Source: Lysobacteraceae bacterium NML93-0399 (lineage in GTDB: Bacteria; Pseudomonadota; Gammaproteobacteria; Xanthomonadales; Xanthomonadaceae). Taken from it: DNA of 64,000 nucleotides. The translations under genes and the position numbers were made by a program. Positions 60,991-64,000 of the stretch are shown here, piece after piece. Numbering within the stretch: position 1 is the first letter of the stretch; each line of letters opens with the position of its first letter. The stretch is taken from positions 124,001-188,000 of the forward strand of contig NTJI01000002.1 in the NCBI GenBank assembly GCA_002307375.1, written 5' to 3'. A model generated the notes under the pieces. That model saw only the letters and a program-made list of their open reading frames with translations. It was not told the DNA's origin and made no database searches.

Positions 60991-62439
60991 ATGACCCAGA
61001 CCGCTTCCGCAGCGCCGAGCGCGCCTGCTTCCGACCTTCCGTCTTCCGCCGCGATCCCGCTGCCGGTGCTCGGCGACGCGCCGACGGCCCCCGCTCAACC
61101 CGTACGCGGCAAGCTCTATATCCAGACCCACGGCTGCCAGATGAACGAGTACGACTCGGCCAAGATGGCCGACGTGCTCGCCGCGGCGGAAGGCCTGGAG
61201 CTGACCGACAACGTCGAGGAAGCCGACGTGGTGCTGGTCAACACCTGTTCGATCCGCGAGAAGGCGCAGGAGAAGGTCTTCAGCCAGCTCGGCCGCTGGA
61301 AGGCGCTGAAGAAGGACGGCAAGCCGGTGCTGATCGGCGTCGGCGGCTGCGTGGCGTCGCAGGAGGGCGAGGCGATCGTCAAACGCGCGCCGTTCGTGGA
61401 CCTGGTGTTCGGCCCGCAGACCCTGCACCGCCTGCCGGAGCTGATCCGCGCGCGTCGCGAGCAGAACGTGCCGCAGGTCGACATCAGCTTCCCCGAGATC
61501 GAGAAGTTCGACCGTCTGCCCGAGCCGCGCGCCGAAGGCCCGACCGCGTTCGTGTCGATCATGGAAGGCTGTTCGAAATACTGCTCGTTCTGCGTGGTGC
61601 CCTACACCCGCGGCACCGAGATCAGCCGGCCGTTCGAGGACGTGCTGGTGGAAGTGGTCCAGCTCGCCGGCAAGGGCGTGCGCGAGATCAACCTGCTCGG
61701 CCAGAACGTCAACGCCTATCGCGGCGACATGGGCGACGGCACGATCGCCGACTTGGGCCTGCTGATCCGCACGATCGCCGAGATCGACGGTGTCGACCGC
61801 ATCCGCTTCACCACCTCGCATCCGCTGGAGTTCTCCGACTCGCTGGTCGAGGCCTACCGCGACGTGCCCAAGCTCGCCAACTATCTGCACCTGCCGGTGC
61901 AGGCCGGCAGCGACCGGATTCTTTCGGCGATGAAGCGCGGCTACACCGCGCTGGAATTCAAGCAGAAGATCCGCAAGCTTCGCGCCGTGCGCCCAGACAT
62001 CTCGATCAGTTCGGACTTCATCGTCGGCTTTCCCGGCGAGACCGAGGCCGATTTCGAGAAGACCATGAAGCTGATCGAGGACGTCGGCTTCGACCAGTCG
62101 TTCTCCTTCATCTATTCGCGCCGCCCCGGCACGCCGGCCTCGGATCTCGAGGACACGGTGACCGCCGAGGAGAAACACGCGCGCCTGTCGCGCCTGCAGG
62201 CGCACATCAATGCGCACGCCGCGGGCATCTCGCAGGCGATGGTCGGCAGCGTGCAGACCGTGCTGGTCGAAGGGCCGTCGCGCAAGGATCCCAACGAGCT
62301 GACCGGCAAGACCGAGAACATGCGCTCGGTGAATTTCCCGGCGCCCGCGCGCCTGATCGGGCAGTTCGTGGATGTGGAAATCACCGCCGCGCTGACGAAC
62401 TCGCTGCGCGGACGGATCGTGGTGCGCGAAGGCGATTGA
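60991..62439 (+). CDS. miaB: tRNA-2-methylthio-N6-dimethylallyladenosine synthase MiaB
   Basis: 482 residues from ATG 60991. Radical-SAM enzyme that adds a methylthio group to i6A37 of tRNA. N-terminal UPF0004 domain with [32 protein letters not shown] and [11 protein letters not shown] giving the three auxiliary-cluster cysteines; radical-SAM motif CSKYCSFC in [21 protein letters not shown] domain at the C-terminus with [12 protein letters not shown]. The N-terminal extension (about 45 residues of low complexity before KLYIQTHGC) is longer than in E. coli. A frame starting at 60205 is rejected because it overlaps the transglycosylase. Confidence 0.97.
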   Translation: MTQTASAAPSAPASDLPSSAAIPLPVLGDAPTAPAQPVRGKLYIQTHGCQMNEYDSAKMADVLAAAEGLELTDNVEEADVVLVNTCSIREKAQEKVFSQLGRWKALKKDGKPVLIGVGGCVASQEGEAIVKRAPFVDLVFGPQTLHRLPELIRARREQNVPQVDISFPEIEKFDRLPEPRAEGPTAFVSIMEGCSKYCSFCVVPYTRGTEISRPFEDVLVEVVQLAGKGVREINLLGQNVNAYRGDMGDGTIADLGLLIRTIAEIDGVDRIRFTTSHPLEFSDSLVEAYRDVPKLANYLHLPVQAGSDRILSAMKRGYTALEFKQKIRKLRAVRPDISISSDFIVGFPGETEADFEKTMKLIEDVGFDQSFSFIYSRRPGTPASDLEDTVTAEEKHARLSRLQAHINAHAAGISQAMVGSVQTVLVEGPSRKDPNELTGKTENMRSVNFPAPARLIGQFVDVEITAALTNSLRGRIVVREGD

Positions 62440-62475
62440 GGCTTCGTTCCGTCGGGCGGACCGTAAGGACGTATC

Positions 62476-62561
62476 GTCATTCCCGCGAAGGCGGGGATCC
62501 AGCGCCTCTGCTTCGCGTCGGACACTCAAGTCGCTGGATTCCCGCGTTCGCGGGAATGACG
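62476..62561. repeat. Paired ATTCCC...GGGGAT repeat between miaB and phoH
   Basis: Left GTCATTCCCGCGAAGGCGGG and right ATTCCCGCGTTCGCGGGAAT, inverted and about 40 bases apart, in the 201-base gap. Third paired copy of the repeat in this window. Confidence 0.82.
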
Positions 62562-62640
62562 TCCTCCATACCTGTGGGCGGGGACCTTTTTCGGCACTTC
62601 TCCACGTCGACCTACGGCCATCACCACTAGAATCCGCGCC

Positions 62641-63636
62641 ATGACCAACGCCCTGCCCGAACGCACCTTCCTGCTCGAACCGTCCGATTCCGAGCGCCTG
62701 TCCAACCTTGCCGGTCCCTTCGACGGCCACCTGCGGCAGATCGAGTTGCGGCTGGGTGTCGAGATCGCCAACCGCGGCAACATCTTCCGCATCACCGGCC
62801 GCGACGAGGCGATGCTCGACCGCACCGAGAAGTTGCTCAAGGCGCTCTACGCAGAGAGCGAGGACACGGTCTTCGACAGCCACGCGATCAACCTGCGCCT
62901 GAGTCCGGCCAATGTCGAAGGCGACGACGACGCCTACGTGCCGCAGGAAGTCGCCGTGCGCGTGAAGCGCGGCACGATCCGCGGCCGTGGTCCGAACCAG
63001 GCCAAGTACCTGCACCGGATCACCACCCACGACATCAACTTCGGCATCGGCCCGGCCGGTACCGGCAAGACCTTCCTCGCCGTGGCGATGGCGGTGGAGG
63101 CGCTCAACGAATCCAAGGTGCAGCGCCTGATCCTGGTGCGTCCGGCGGTCGAGGCCGGCGAGAAGCTCGGCTTTCTGCCGGGCGATCTGACCCAGAAGGT
63201 GGACCCCTACCTGCGTCCGCTCTACGACGCCCTCTACGAAATGCTGGGCGTGGAAAAGGTCGCCAAGCTGCTCGAGCGCAACGTCATCGAGATCGCGCCG
63301 CTGGCCTACATGCGCGGCCGCACGCTCAACGATGCCTTCGTGATCCTCGACGAGGCGCAGAACACCACCATCGAGCAGATGAAGATGTTCCTGACCCGTC
63401 TGGGCTTCGGCTCCACCGCGGTCGTGACCGGCGACCTCACACAGATCGATCTGCCCAAGCATGTGAAGTCCGGCCTGCGCGATGCGATCGACGTGCTGCA
63501 CGAGGTCGACGGGGTGAGCTTCACTTTCTTCGAGGCGCGCGACGTCGTGCGCCATCCGCTGGTCGCGCGCATCGTCAATGCCTACGAGCGCCGCGATGCC
63601 AGCGATGCGGCGACCGGCCCGGCGAACCGGCAATGA
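62641..63636 (+). CDS. ybeZ: PhoH-like ATPase (YbeZ)
   Basis: 331 residues. A cytoplasmic ATPase of the PhoH family that works with the YbeY nuclease. KH-like N-terminus ([18 protein letters not shown]), P-loop [24 protein letters not shown], Walker [21 protein letters not shown] and the sensor [13 protein letters not shown]. Stop overlaps the ybeY start (ATGA). Order miaB-ybeZ-ybeY is conserved in enterobacteria. Confidence 0.96.
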   Translation: MTNALPERTFLLEPSDSERLSNLAGPFDGHLRQIELRLGVEIANRGNIFRITGRDEAMLDRTEKLLKALYAESEDTVFDSHAINLRLSPANVEGDDDAYVPQEVAVRVKRGTIRGRGPNQAKYLHRITTHDINFGIGPAGTGKTFLAVAMAVEALNESKVQRLILVRPAVEAGEKLGFLPGDLTQKVDPYLRPLYDALYEMLGVEKVAKLLERNVIEIAPLAYMRGRTLNDAFVILDEAQNTTIEQMKMFLTRLGFGSTAVVTGDLTQIDLPKHVKSGLRDAIDVLHEVDGVSFTFFEARDVVRHPLVARIVNAYERRDASDAATGPANRQ

Positions 63637-64000
63637 CGAAAGGGCCGACACGTCTCGACGTCGCGATCGGCTACGCGATGCCGCGCAAGGGCCTGCCCAG
63701 CGCGGCGAGCTTCCGCAAATGGGCGGCCGCCGCGCTCGAGGGCCGGATTCGCGAAGCGGACCTCGCGATCCGGATTGTCGACGCCGATGAAGGCCGCGCG
63801 CTGAACCGCCATTACCGCGACAAGGACTACGCGACCAACGTGCTGAGCTTCCCGGCCGAGCTGCCCGAAGGTCTGCCCGAGGGCGTGCATCTGCCGCTGC
63901 TCGGGGATCTGGTGATCTGCGCGCCGGTCGTTGCCCGCGAGGCCGCCGAGCAGGGCAAGGCGCTGAATGCGCACTACGCGCACCTCACCGTCCACGGCGT
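63633..64000 (+). CDS. ybeY: Endoribonuclease YbeY, 3' part beyond the window
   Basis: First 122 codons of the rRNA-processing endonuclease YbeY. Visible: [31 protein letters not shown] (quoted as [20 protein letters not shown]) and [15 protein letters not shown], typical of the family. The zinc motif HGxLHLxGYDH begins right at the edge (HLTVHGV), so catalysis cannot be checked here. It overlaps ybeZ by 4 bases. Confidence 0.95.
   Translation, partial: MTKGPTRLDVAIGYAMPRKGLPSAASFRKWAAAALEGRIREADLAIRIVDADEGRALNRHYRDKDYATNVLSFPAELPEGLPEGVHLPLLGDLVICAPVVAREAAEQGKALNAHYAHLTVHG

Noticed and set aside
60967-63651. 894-residue minus-strand frame over miaB and phoH
   Set aside because: His/Gln/Ala-rich shadow opposite to MiaB and PhoH.

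Overview
The window looks like a chromosomal segment of a Lysobacter/Luteimonas-type member of the Xanthomonadaceae. This rests on very high GC, short GTAGGAGCGCGC-type palindromic repeats, paired ATTCCCGCG...CGCGGGAAT repeats, Tat-exported TldD proteins next to a moxR cluster, and the gammaproteobacterial orders petABC-sspA-sspB and miaB-phoH-ybeY. No rRNA, tRNA, prophage, transposase or CRISPR array was recognised.

Layout. 1-3992 (minus): an RND efflux permease cut by the left edge and its lipoprotein adaptor. 4054-11976 (minus): a tightly overlapping moxR / DUF58 / BatA-like / DUF4175-like / amidotransferase-fold membrane protein cluster, with a Tat-exported DUF4159 protein upstream. 12000-12750: repeat-rich spacer with paired REPs, a hexamer tract and a ~420-bp long inverted repeat. 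12752-17579 (minus): TldE plus two tandem Tat-signal TldD metalloproteases. 17811-19622 (plus): a DUF885 lipoprotein peptidase. 19763-20593: a two-domain lipoprotein gene broken by one in-frame TAG. 20661-22328: a membrane-anchored alpha/beta hydrolase. 22343-28873: a formate/molybdenum locus (ModE-type HTH plus molybdate-binding-like regulator, OFA-family transporter, fdhD, FdhF/YdeP-like oxidoreductase, small winged-helix protein). 28904-29217: a duplicated stretch carrying DnaA boxes. 29354-29712: a VOC gene with a one-base frameshift.

30231-50941 is a catechol siderophore and iron-uptake locus. Leftward genes make isochorismate (EntC), then 2,3-dihydroxybenzoate (isochorismatase and EntA), activate it (EntE), load it on a stand-alone aryl carrier protein, and join it to serine on a one-module C-A-T-TE NRPS (EntF-like); an MFS protein is the likely exporter. 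Rightward genes encode two tandem FepA-like receptors, a periplasmic siderophore esterase, a YncE-like beta-propeller and an HmuTUV-type ABC importer. The two arms diverge from a promoter region with Fur-box-like dyads. EntB is split into two overlapping genes, and a four-unit REP array separates the NRPS from entA.

51199-64000 is housekeeping: a VOC protein, REP array, purK, purE, a Trm112-family protein, nadC, a DUF3301 protein, sspB, sspA, petC, petB, petA, a lytic transglycosylase, miaB, phoH (ybeZ) and the start of ybeY, cut by the right edge. Gene functions are family-level inferences from sequence motifs; no database search was possible.
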